DNA from: Phragmites australis
Lineage: Eukaryota > Streptophyta > Magnoliopsida > Poales > Poaceae
Length of the DNA stretch: 64,000 nucleotides
Direction of reading: 5' to 3'
Assembly: GCF_958298935.1 (NCBI RefSeq)
Contig: NC_084943.1
Span: forward strand, 11,959,001 to 12,023,000
Position 1 is the stretch's first letter. Every line of letters begins with the position of its first letter. Positions 9,493 through 19,611 of the stretch are shown piece by piece. Position numbers and translations under genes: made by a program. The notes beneath the pieces were generated by a model. It ran no database searches. It saw nothing but the letters and a program-made list of their open reading frames with translations, and was not told the DNA's origin.

Positions 9493-12400
9493 TGTGAGGA
9501 CCTAACCAAACAGTATTCGAACTAATCATCAGACGGATCATTAACACAATCACAACCTCAACGATTAATCAAAATACCGCTCCGACAGTCCTGACACATG
9601 TTTTGCGCCTAAGGATCAGAACACATGCCTTCCAACATATTCATCACAACACAGTTTAATAAAGAACAGGTAATTATCATTTATATTACAAGTCTTTAAA
9701 CATGCAGCTGTTTCCACAATTTACATCAAAAGGAAACAACAACTACGCAGCGGAAGAAAACTATACAACAAAATGATATGGAGCTACATGCCCTTAGGCT
9801 CCATACCAAAACACTGAGTTCGGAGTAGAGTGTGCTACTCCTGCCCGCCACCCTAATCGGTAGGCACAAAGTAGCCGAACACCGCCTCTTCCTCACCGAC
9901 CAGTGAACCTGCAATAACTTAAGGGTAGCACCCTGAGTACTAAGGTACTCGCAAGTCTTACACAGTATGGGTATATATATCCCCGACTCCAAGGATCATG
10001 CATTAAGTTGGTAGCAAGAATTAAAATAGTTAAGTTAATTAAGTGGTAAGCATCCTAAGACATAGGTGTGAGCAACTAACTTAACCAACTTATATGAAAC
10101 TACCCTGCCATAACCAACAACTGAGCATATGTAACAGTAACAACAAGTATATCAATGTGAACAAGTGCCTACTCGAACCACCAACCACCAACCACCATAC
10201 CCAGATCAAAATCACATGCCCAACCATCAACCTCATGCCATCATCCACAAACCACAACGAGAACTCTACGACTGGTGCAGATAAGCGATAGACATGCTCA
10301 TAACCGAGAGCGTGGCAGTTCGAACTGTTTTTACACCTTACAGGGGATACTCCTGGACCCACACGACACGAGGATCATATGGCTTGTGCCACCCGCTAAA
10401 GTGCGCACAAGGGGGTACCCGTGACAACCTTTCCCAACCAACCCTAACCGTGTGCGACATGCAACGCTCGGCGTGGTGGTACCAGAACTACTCCCGGAGC
10501 AAACTAGTACCGCTTACAAGCCTGCCTGCTCACACCATCATTGTTCAGGCCTCATAAAGCCACACCTACGAAGGTATTCGGCTCGCCTTACCATTAGATC
10601 GGCATGTAGTGAGTAAGGTAAGTGCTAAATCCAACTACACCGATGATCGGTGCTTAACCAGTGCAAGCAGTCTACGGTGTCTGGTTTTCCTTTACCGTCC
10701 TACCCAGGGGAACTCCACATCCGGGTAGGCTAAACACCCTCCTAGCATCTCTCACACCTCGCCTCATACTCACCACTCAACCAACCACCACATCTCAATC
10801 ACCTTGACATCAAGTATTTGTAACCATAAACATAACTGTAAGACAGGAGCAACCCTAAGCTCACGAATAACGGAGTACGCCACCGTTCATCTTCTACCGA
10901 TGACCTAATGCATTGCTAAGCATATAAGTCGAGCTTACACCTAGACACAACATCATCTCTAGGCTACAAGGAACATACACGAACAGGTGACCAAGGTAGA
11001 AGAAATGCAACGGCTTAGGTTCTACCCAGGGGTACCTGACGACACATGCATACATACATAAGCATATTTAACATTTTAAATTTTAAGTTAACCCAGTGCA
11101 ATATGATAGATGCTTGCCTTGCTGCCCTGGATCAAAAAGATACGGCGAGACGGGATCGCCTTCGGCCTCCGGAATCGACGGATCGGCGATAACTATAAGA
11201 CATACACACGTGCAATGCCATGAGTATGAATAAAGTGCAACAATGCATGCCTCAATATGTACAAGATGAAATGCCATAAAAATATACTTTACAATGAATG
11301 AAAATATTTCTCCTAGCTAGAACAAGTCATAAGAAAACTAGCAAAATTGGATTCACCCACTTTGGACTTGCAAAGAATTAATGGTGAATTAATGAAACTT
11401 AAGCCTAATTAATTATCCTCAAAAAGTTAATTCATTATTTTGGGGATGGAGATATTTTTAGTAGGTAGAGGATGTTACAATGAAACCAACAAAATTGGTT
11501 TCATGATTTTTGGAGTTCGTATGAATTAATTATGAATTTTACAAGTTATCAGTAGAGGAGAAAAATCCTTTGATGAACAGTGCAACCGGATACTCTGGGG
11601 TACCGGAGTCTCCGGATGTCCCTCTGAGCGGAGCTCTCTGTTATTTTTGGCTGGGAGTCGCCCGGAGACTCCGAACTAGTCCAAAAACTCCAAGTTAGGC
11701 CCAGAAACGCCCGTTTTGAGTTCAAAAATGCCTTGTTTGATTTGCGATCTTCTTCAATCCAAAAAGGAACATGTTTGAGCTAGTTCAAGGGTTCTAGAAC
11801 TCACTTAACAACCTAGCAACTTGATTCCTAACTCTAATTCATCCAATTCCTCAATTTAGGGTTAAACTCACAAAAACTCATGAATTTAACTCTTTTGCGA
11901 AATCGACCAATCGAATCACGAATTCCTGCCATGGGAAGCCTAAGGGACTTACCCACGACACTTGTGAAGGTTAGTGGCCGTCGGGTGATGAAGAAAACGG
12001 TGGGAAATCAAAGAATTCTGAAGTTCTTCACTTTTCAACCCTAACACCAAAAGACATCCAAATCGGCTCAAATCCTTTGGGGATGAGCAAAAAAATTGGA
12101 GGAATGGGAAGCTTATGAGCTTGTGATCACAATGGTACCACATGCATACCTTGATTCGGCTTCTAGAGCGTGGATTTGAGGAAGAAAGGGAGATAATGCT
12201 CGAGAGAGGAGAGAGGGGGCAGCTCCCTGAGGTGTGGCCGGTTGGGAGAGGAGAGTGGAGCACGTGGGGGAGTGAGGGAGCAGGTTGGGCTGCTGCCCAT
12301 GTGGACGGAGAGATGGTGGGGCCGGCCGATGGGCCCACGGACAAGAGAGAGAAGTCCATTTGACTGCGAATTCAATTCTTTTCTCTCCCGAATTTCTTTC

Positions 12401-12525
12401 TCTTATCCAATTGATTTCAAACGAAGTGCTCTAGTGCGCCAAAATAATTTAACTCAAAATTAATTATGATGCTAATGATGCATGGTTAAGCTTAATCACG
12501 CGATTATGGAATTTGGGACGTGACA
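9493..12525 (-). repeat. 3' LTR of the Tekay-like element (full length)
   Basis: This 3033-bp LTR runs from TGTGAGGACC to GGGACGTGACA. On the element's sense strand it starts TGTCACGTCCC. It contains a purine-rich tract (12170-12280) and a block of CCGGAG-type repeats (11585-11680). It is the intact reference copy against which the deletion in the 5' LTR can be seen. ORFs inside it are not genes. Confidence 0.88.
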
Positions 12526-12545
12526 AACCTCCCCCCCCCCTAAAA
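12526..12545 (-). promoter_or_regulatory. Polypurine tract of the Tekay-like element
   Basis: On the minus strand the sequence reads CCTTTTA, a run of 12-13 G, then AGGTT, directly abutting the LTR start TGTCACG. This is the expected plus-strand primer of an LTR retrotransposon. The long G run is length-variable sequence. A related tract, TTTTAAAGGGGGAGGT, precedes the LTR at 19702. Confidence 0.85.
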
Positions 12546-12724
12546 GGAATCTTGTCCCGAGATTCGGTACGAGTCAGGGAGAAAGTGATGAGCACGCTAC
12601 AAGGAACATAGCACGCCGTGAGGGACAATCATGCTATGAGAGGCGGAATCCAAAACACACTTTCATTCACATGTCGATACCTAGACACATGAGAGATTCC
12701 AAATATGCTATATTACAGCCACAT

Positions 12725-14170
12725 TTACAAGTTCTCAAAGAAATCAGGATACTCAGAGCGGAGCTTATCTTCCCGCTCCCATGTCGCTTTGGCTTTCGTG
12801 TGATTGCTCCATTGAACTTTCAAGAACTTGATTGAACTCTTGGGGTTGTCCAAGATACGGAGTAGCCACTCACAATATGTCAAGTCCGGTTGCAACTCTT
12901 GGGGTGCAACATCGACGACTTCCGTCGGGACTCGGATACATTTCTTCAATTGTGACACATGGAACACATTGTGCACGGCGGAGAGAGACGGCGGCAAGTC
13001 CAATTGATATGCTACTTCTCCACACCGAGCAAGAATCTGGAATGGCCCCACATATTGAGGCACTAGCTTGCCTTGGACTTGGAATCGGTGAACGCTTTTG
13101 AGAGGCGAAACCTTGAGATACACATGATCTCCAATAGCAAACTCAAAGTCTCGATGACGGCGATCTGCATAGCTCTTCTATCGTGACTGGGCGGTGAGAA
13201 GACTCTCACGGATATTCAGAACTTGATCTTCCACCTCCTTGACCAAATCCGGACCTAGGACCAATTCAGCGGCATTCGGCATCTCCGGCCATAAAGAGCT
13301 TCAAACAGCGCCATCTCAATACTAGCCTGGAAGCTTTTGTTGTAAGAAAACTCCACCAATGTCAAGCATATGTCCCACTTCTTCCCATAAGTGAGAACAC
13401 AAGCTCGGAGCATATCTGCTAGAATCTGATTCACTCTCTCCGTCGGACTATCCGTTTGAGGGTGATACACTATACTATGGAAGAGCTCGGTCTCCATAGC
13501 TTCTTGGAAGTTCCTCCAGAAATGAGAAGTGAATTGCGTGCCTCGATCAAAAATGATCTTCTTCAGAACTCTGTGGAGGTACACAATTCTGGTGAGGTAC
13601 AACTCCGCATACTGCTTGGCGGAGTATGTGGTCCTGAAAGGGAGGAAATGCGCAGACTTTGTCAATCGATCCACGATAACCCAAATGGAGTCATACCCAC
13701 TCGAGGTCTTCGGCAAGCTGGTAATGAAATCCATCCCAATCTCCTCCCACTTCCAGGAAGGAATGGGCAAAGGCTGCAGTGTACCAGCGGGCCTAAGATG
13801 CTCAGCCTTGACCCTTTGGCAAACATCACACTCGAAGACATACCGAGCTATCTCCCGCTTCATGCAAGTCCACCAAAAGCAAGGCTTTAGATCTTGATAC
13901 ATCTTCGTGCTGCCCAGGTGAATGGATAGCAACGAATCGTGGGCCTCATCAAGAATCTTCTTCCTCAATGCCTCGACTCTCGGAACCACTAGACGGTTCC
14001 CAAACCACAGAATGCCCTGATCATCTTTAGAAAAGCATACGGCCTTGCCGATCTTCATCTTCTCTCGAATTCGGGCCATGCCCTTATCATCCCTTTGAGC
14101 TGCTTTGATATCATCCAGGAGAGTGGATTTGATCTCCAAATTGGCAAGGAAGCCATCTGGAACCATTTCA
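12725..14170 (-). pseudogene. Integrase with C-terminal chromodomain (Tekay-like)
   Basis: Integrase inserts retrotransposon cDNA, and in chromoviruses a C-terminal chromodomain helps choose chromatin targets. The zinc-binding part ends CDVCQRVKAEHLRPAGTL (about 13800). The catalytic core shows IGMDFITSLPKTSSGYDSIW and FDRGTQFTSHFW, and the third acidic residue lies in HPQTDSPTERVNQ. The C-terminal part (12725-13123) has PLKSVHRFQVQGKLVPQYVG, FQILARCGEVAYQLDLP and a chromodomain-like end, FLKVQWSNHTKAKATWERED. A frameshift after GRRCRMPLNW (about 13280) and a stop near 13178 interrupt it. Confidence 0.88.
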
Positions 14171-14199
14171 AGTCCAAGCCGCTAAAAATCATCACAAAG

Positions 14200-16007
14200 T
14201 ATAGAGTCCATAGGCGAAACTGCAAGACAATGACAGTGAGCTCTCTGACTCAAAGCATCGGCAACCACATTCGCCTTGTCGGGATGGTAGTGCACTTCAA
14301 GCTCATAGTCCTTGCAGCTCGAGCCACCTTCGCTGCCTCATGTTCAAATCAGCCTGAGTAAAGATGTATTTTAGGCTCTTGTGATTCGTGTAGATACGGC
14401 ACAAGTTACCCATCAAGTAGTGGTGCCAGATCTTCAAAGCGTGCACAACAGCGGCAAGCTCCAGATCATGAGTTGGATAATTTTCCTCGTGGCGCTTCAA
14501 CTGTCATGAGGCATATGCCACAACCCTGCCTTCTTGCATAAGGACTCAACCAAGGCCAATGCCAGAAGCATCACAATAAACATCAAAGCCCTTACTCACA
14601 TCTGGCTGGGCAAGAACAGGAGCGGTCGTGAGCAATTTCTTCAAAGTCTGGAAAGCTGTCTCACAGTCACTCGACTACTCAAGAGCATTGCCTTGCTTCA
14701 ACAACTCGATCATCGGCTTGGCAATCTTGGAGAAATTCTTGATGAACCGGCGGTAGTAGCCCGTGAGTCCGAGAAAACTTCAGATGTCAGTAACATTCTT
14801 GGGCTGAACCCAATTGAGCACATCCTGCACCTTGCTTGGGTCAACTGCAACCCCGTTCTCTGACAGAACATGCCCCAAAAAAGCCACCTCCCTGAGTCAG
14901 AACTCACACTTGCTGAACTTGGCGTATAGCTGATGATCTATGAGTCTTCCAAGAATAACACGGAGGTTCTCAACATGCTCTTCATCTGTCTTAGAGTATA
15001 TAAGAATGTCGTCAATGAAAACCACGACAAACATGTCCAATTCCTCCATGAACACCGTGTTCATCAAATACATGACGAATGCCGGCGCATTCGTCAATCC
15101 AAAGGACATGACATGAATTCAAACAGGCCATTGTGAGTCGAGAAATCCGTCTTCGGAATATCCTCCGATCGGACTTTGATCTAATGATAGCCCAGTCTTA
15201 AGTCAATCTTCGAGAAAACCCAGGCTCTAGTCAATTGATCAAACAGAATATCAATCCTAGGGAGAGGATATTTGTTCTTGATAGTGACCTCATTCAACGG
15301 ACGGTATCAACACACATCCGTAGGGTACCATCCTTCTTCTTCACAAAAAGTGCCGAGCATCCCCAAGGCGAGGAGCTCGGATGAATGAACCCCTTCTCCA
15401 GCAACTCCTTCAACTGCTTCTTTAGTTTCGCTAATTCATTAGGTGGCATCCGGTACGACCTCTTCGAGATTGGAGCTGTACGAGGCACGAGATCAATAAA
15501 AAACTTGACTGCTCGGTCGGGCGGCATTCTGGGCAACTCATCTGGAAAGACATTCGGGAATTCCCACACCACAGGAATACTCATCATATCTATGGTGGGG
15601 ACAGCCTTCAAGGCAAAGAGACAAGATTTGACACCCTCCAGCTTCAATTGAATCCGGGTGCCGGACGGACCATTTAGAGTAACTGTCCGCTGGGCACAAT
15701 CTAACATAGCCTTGTTCTTGGAGAGCCAGTTCATCCCCAATATGATATCAATTCCCTTCGAGTTCATCACCAGCAAGTTGGCCTCAAAATGTGTCTCGTT
15801 GACAACAACTGACGCCCTAGGCACACATTGACTCACAACAACCTTGGCTCTGGTTGCATCTATGACATACGGTGTAAGAGTGGTACTGACCTTCAGCCCA
15901 TATTGCCACACATAACTCATAGCTATGAATGAGTGAGAGGCCCCAGAATCGAATAGAACCACTGCAGAAAAGATATCGGAATTGAAACTCATACTCAACG
16001 TACCCAT
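14200..16007 (-). pseudogene. Protease, reverse transcriptase and RNase H (Tekay-like)
   Basis: From the right, the protease has the aspartic signature LFDSGASHSFI (near 15945) and IILGMNWLSKN. Reverse transcriptase starts with SKRSYRMPPNELAKLKKQL and [14 protein letters not shown], is disturbed between about 15120 and 15300, and resumes with [15 protein letters not shown] and catalytic [10 protein letters not shown] (near 15000). RNase H sequence includes [16 protein letters not shown] and [13 protein letters not shown] (14303-14500). The enzyme would copy element RNA into cDNA. Several stops and frameshifts (around 14510, 14890, 15120 and 15300) mean no functional polyprotein is made. Confidence 0.87.
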
Positions 16008-16029
16008 CAGAACGGTGTCACCCTCCTAA

Positions 16030-16964
16030 ACGTCCTCGGTGGTGGTGTGGCATGCTTGACCACGCTTGGGGACGTAGGTCGCCTGAGAGGACTAAGGGGC
16101 TGATTGATCCGGTGGTGGCCGTGGAGCAGTCACCACGGCTCCTGGCCTCGGATACGGGCAATCCCGGGCGTAGTGGCTGAGACGGCTGCAGTTGTAACAA
16201 GGGCCTCTAGGGCCACCTGTCACGGTGCTCTGTGAACCGGCCAGTCGTGGAGGCTGTCCTTGTGGAGCGGAGAAGGCTGGACGCTAAATGAGCCACATCG
16301 GACGTGGAGCACCTGACGCTGGCACGAGAGATGGTGGAGGTGGACTCTCCGTGTAGGCACGCTGTGAGCTCCCGCCCATGGAAGGTGAGGAACCCCTCTT
16401 GTGTTTCTTCTTCTCCTGGTGGTTCTTAAGCTTGAACTCCACTGAGAGAGACGTGCTCACCAACATGTTGAAGTCAGTGAACTCGTGTGCGGACAACCGG
16501 TCCTGCATCTTCGAGTTCAGGCCATTGACGAAGCGGCGTTGCTTCCGCTCATCAGCGCTGACCTCCTCTGGAGCGTACTGCGGGAGGTGATTGAACACCT
16601 GCATGTACTCCATCACAGTTCGGCCGCTTGGGATGTGGAAAGAGCGGAAGGCCTTGCGGAACTCCGCCCAAGACACTCGGTGTTTGGCAGGGTGCAAGAC
16701 CAAGAAGTTGGACGACCACGCACCCGCTGGGCCCTGAAGTTGGTGGGTGGCATAGAGCGCCTTCTCGTGATCCTCGCATCTGAGGAGAGCAAGCTTTTGC
16801 TCGATCGTCCGGAGCCAGTGATTGGCATCCAAAGGATCCTCAGCCCGTGAGAAAACCGGTGGCTTAGTCCTCAGGAAATCTGAGAAATCATCTCGACGCC
16901 CGGCTCCACCCCCTCCATGAGGAGCCGTGTTGCGCACGAGAGCCTCAAGAAGCGCCTGATTCAT
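16030..16964 (-). pseudogene. Gag of the Tekay-like element
   Basis: The frame MNQALLEALVRN starts at 16964. It contains the capsid-type retrotransposon gag domain (DANHWLRTIEQKLALL, ATHQLQGPAGAW, SWAEFRKAFRSFHIP). After the TAA at about 16286 the same region continues to a zinc knuckle, CYNCSRLSHYARDC (near 16190-16150), a C-x2-C-x4-H-x4-C box that binds RNA during particle assembly. The stop separates capsid from knuckle. It is followed closely by protease at 16007. Confidence 0.85.
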
Positions 16965-17419
16965 CTGGCGGTTCTACTCAATCATCATGAGCACTTCCGC
17001 CATAGTCGGCGATGGAGGAGGGTTGTTCTCATTCGACCCCTCCGGATCATTCACATCACAACGAGTCCTAACCATTCTGTAATGACATAAGAAAAGGGAA
17101 ACGTCAAATTCTGACGTAGCACAACGCATTCGCTGGATATATTGTTAGAATCCCGTAATACATGTATATAGATCATGCATGCATGACTGCAACATGAAAT
17201 GACGGTGTGCTCGATCCTAGCTATTGTTTCTTTCTCGTGCACTTCTCTCTGCAACAAACATCGAGACTCACAAGCAGTTATACATAGGGGCATAATATTG
17301 CATTTTCATACATATTGATCATGAAGAGGCATAAACAAAACTTAGTGAGTTGTTTAGGTGAAGTTAACCACTTACTAAACAACGTTCTAAATTATGTTTA
17401 GGCTACTTAATTGAACCAA

Positions 17420-17431
17420 GCTCTGATGCCA
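17420..17431 (-). promoter_or_regulatory. Primer binding site, tRNA-iMet type
   Basis: On the minus strand TGGCATCAGAGC lies three bases from the 5' LTR end at 17435. It matches the initiator-Met primer site TGGTATCAGAGC at 11 of 12 positions. This sets the element's orientation as minus. Confidence 0.85.
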
Positions 17432-17434
17432 TGC

Positions 17435-18370
17435 TGTGAGGACCCGACCAAACAGTATTCAAACTAATCATCAGGCAGATCATTAACATAATCACAACCT
17501 CAATGATTAATCAAAATACCGCTCTGGCAGTCCCGGCACGTGTTTTGTGCCCAAGGATTGGAACACAAGCCTTCCAACATATTCATAACAACACAGTTTA
17601 ATAAAGAGCAGGTAATTATCGTTTATATTACAAGTCTTTAAACATGCAGCTGTTTCCACAATTTACATCAAAAGGAAACAACAACTACGCAGCGGAAGAA
17701 AACTATACAACAAAAGGATATGGAGCCACATGCCCTTAGGCTCCATATCAAAACACTGAGTTCAGAGTAGAGTGTGCTACTTCTGCCCGCCACCCTGATC
17801 GGCAGGCACAAAGTAGCCGAACACCGCCTCTTCCTCATCGACTTGTGGGAAATCGAAGAATTCCGGCGTTCTTCACTTTTCAACCCTAACACCAAAAGAC
17901 ATCCAAATCGGCTCAAATCCTTCGGGGATGAGCAAACAAATTAGAGGAATGGGAAGCTTGTCAGCTTGTGATCCCAATGGTACCACATGCATACCTTGAT
18001 TCGGCTCCTAGAGCGCGGATTTGAGGGAGAAAGGGAGAGAGTACTTGAGAGAGGAGAGAGGGGGCAGCTCCCTAAGGTGTGGCCGGTTGGGAGAGGAGAG
18101 AGGAGCACGTGGGGGAGTGAGGGAGCAGGTGGTGCTGCTGCCCAAGTGGAGGGAGAGATGGTGGGGCCGACCGGTGGGCCCACATACAAGAGAGAGAAGT
18201 CCGTTTAACTGCGAATTCAATTCTTTTCTCTCCCGAATTTCTTTCTCTCATCCAATTGATTTGAAACGAAGTGCTCTAGTGCGCCAAAATAATTTACCTC
18301 AAAATTAATTATGACACTAATGATGCATGATTAAGCTTACTCACGCGATTATGGAATTTGGGATGTGACA
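17435..18370 (-). repeat. 5' LTR of the Tekay-like element, internally deleted
   Basis: This 936-bp LTR matches both ends of the 3033-bp partner at 9493-12525. It jumps near 17842 from sequence equivalent to about 9902 to sequence equivalent to about 12000, so roughly 2.1 kb is missing. The two termini, the purine-rich tract and the TSD are retained. The loss must postdate insertion, because both LTRs are copied from one template during integration. Confidence 0.88.
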
Positions 18371-18375
18371 ATTCG

Positions 18376-18509
18376 TAATTCACATATCATTTAATAAGAT
18401 GTTAACTTTATAGCAATTATAATATATTATAAGAGAAATCAATAGTCAAATTATACTATGATATACTTTCTCAAATCCTAATACGCTTGATTATAAGGAA
18501 TAGAGGGTG
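18376..18509. mobile_element. Stowaway-type MITE, right half
   Basis: The sequence after the right ATTCG duplication runs to CTCAAATCCTAATACGCTTG and TATAAGGAATAGAGGGTG, the complement-type Stowaway end, with TA at 18510-18511 matching TA at 9369-9370. Joined to the left half the MITE would be about 250 bp. It dates the chromovirus as younger than the MITE. Confidence 0.82.
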
Positions 18510-18540
18510 TATGAAAGTGAATATAATGAAAACATGTCAA

Positions 18541-18759
18541 CATTGAAGAATACGAGTCCACTTCTCAGCGTGCTACTACATCTGCCAGTATTTTTAGTAG
18601 TATTTTCTCCGTTGCTAGCCCATTCCAAGAGTTTGTGAAAGCCTAGAATGCAACTCCTCCTTGAAAGCCAGATTTGAGGAAGTACTTACATGATCCGGTT
18701 GAAGTTATTGCTGCTGAAATTTTCGATATACCTCAGTAGTGGAGGGCGAGTGAAATGAG
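18541..18759 (+). pseudogene. hAT transposase, C-terminal fragment
   Basis: One plus-strand frame reads IEEYESTSQRATTSASIFSS, then LRKYLHDPVEVIAAEIFDIP, a stop, and WRASEMR. This resembles the start of the hAT C-terminal dimerisation region, in which an acidic ELxxYL segment precedes FDILxWW. Stops occur at about 18635, 18656 and 18737. It is cut at about 18754 by the left end of the Mutator-like element. Position and orientation suggest it is the other end of the BED-type hAT gene at 8988. Confidence 0.55.
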
Positions 18760-18841
18760 GCAAAAATCCAAAATTAGATAACATATGCAAGCGTATTTAA
18801 CGAAATAGGTAACATATAGTCGTATTTACGAATTTAGCATT

Positions 18842-18990
18842 CGTATTCGCACACGGTGTACCGAAAAAGATATTTTCGGCACACTGTGTGCCGAATACGG
18901 CACTGTTGCCCGTATTCGGCACAAGGTGTGCCAAAAATCACCTGTATCCGGTACACCGTGTGCCAAAAAACCCTTTTGGGTACACTGTCA
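18842..18990. repeat. Palindromic repeats in the MULE terminal region
   Basis: Four to five units of about 30-42 bp each carry a variant of TTCGGCACACNGTGTGCCGAA, a near-perfect hairpin arm. They lie 90-240 bp inside the presumed MULE terminus. Such subterminal arrays in MULEs are commonly taken as transposase binding sites, but that role is inferred here. Confidence 0.6.
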
Positions 18991-19611
18991 GGTATCACGT
19001 CGTGTCGCGCTTTATCTTTTACACTTTATTCCTTTATGCTTTATCTTTTCACTTTATTCGGCCGACCGACCAGCCGGCTCGCACATGCTGCACTTGATGC
19101 ATCTTCCTGAGCTACCTATAAAATGGCGCGAGCAGGAGTAGTGCAGCAGCAGCTAAGTTTGCACAGCATCAGTCGATCAGAAGCGTAGTAGCAACACAGC
19201 AAGGAGGAGTAGTGCAAGGAGAGGAGGAGTAACAGTGTTCAACGTTTAGCAGCAACGGAGCAACGAGGAGGAGCAACAGCAGCCAGGCCAAGTAGCAGCG
19301 CGAGGAGAGGAGTGCCTTTCGTAATAGGAAGTACGTAGATTATGTATGCAATTAATATTTAGATTAGTAAATGTAATTAGAGTAAGTAGAGTGTTTATTC
19401 TCTTCGAATACATTGGTTAAATGGTACTAAGTTGATAAATTAGAGCACGTAAAGTATTTACAAAACTTATTATCTCGTAATAGTAATTATGATTAATTAG
19501 CTTTATCACTTAGGTTAATGTATGGGGCGTAATTAGCTGTTTATCGTACAATTGGAATATTTTGCATGTATGTGTTCATCGCCTTGTTAAATGGAAATGT
19601 GCATTGGATTC

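Larger units (their letters stand above)
9493..18370 (-). mobile_element. Ty3/gypsy chromovirus, Tekay/RIRE3-like, with TSD
   Basis: An 8.9-kb LTR retrotransposon on the minus strand. Both ends are TG..CA (TGTGAGGACC at 9493; GATGTGACA ending 18370), and the 5-bp duplication ATTCG is exact at 9488-9492 and 18371-18375. Order from the right: 5' LTR (17435-18370), PBS, gag, protease, reverse transcriptase, RNase H, integrase with C-terminal chromodomain, PPT and 3' LTR (9493-12525). LTR length near 3 kb and the chromodomain point to the Tekay lineage. The two LTRs differ in length because the 5' copy has lost about 2.1 kb. Several stops in the coding region make it non-autonomous. Confidence 0.9.

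Noticed and set aside
9726..12463. Several short ORFs in the long LTR
   Set aside because: The region is defined by LTR ends, PPT and a matching partner; similar ORFs recur in the other LTR copies only because the LTR is repeated.
17420..17431. tRNA gene near the 5' LTR
   Set aside because: The match is a 12-base primer binding site, without cloverleaf sequence. The same holds at 32367, 50863, 55464 and 62932.
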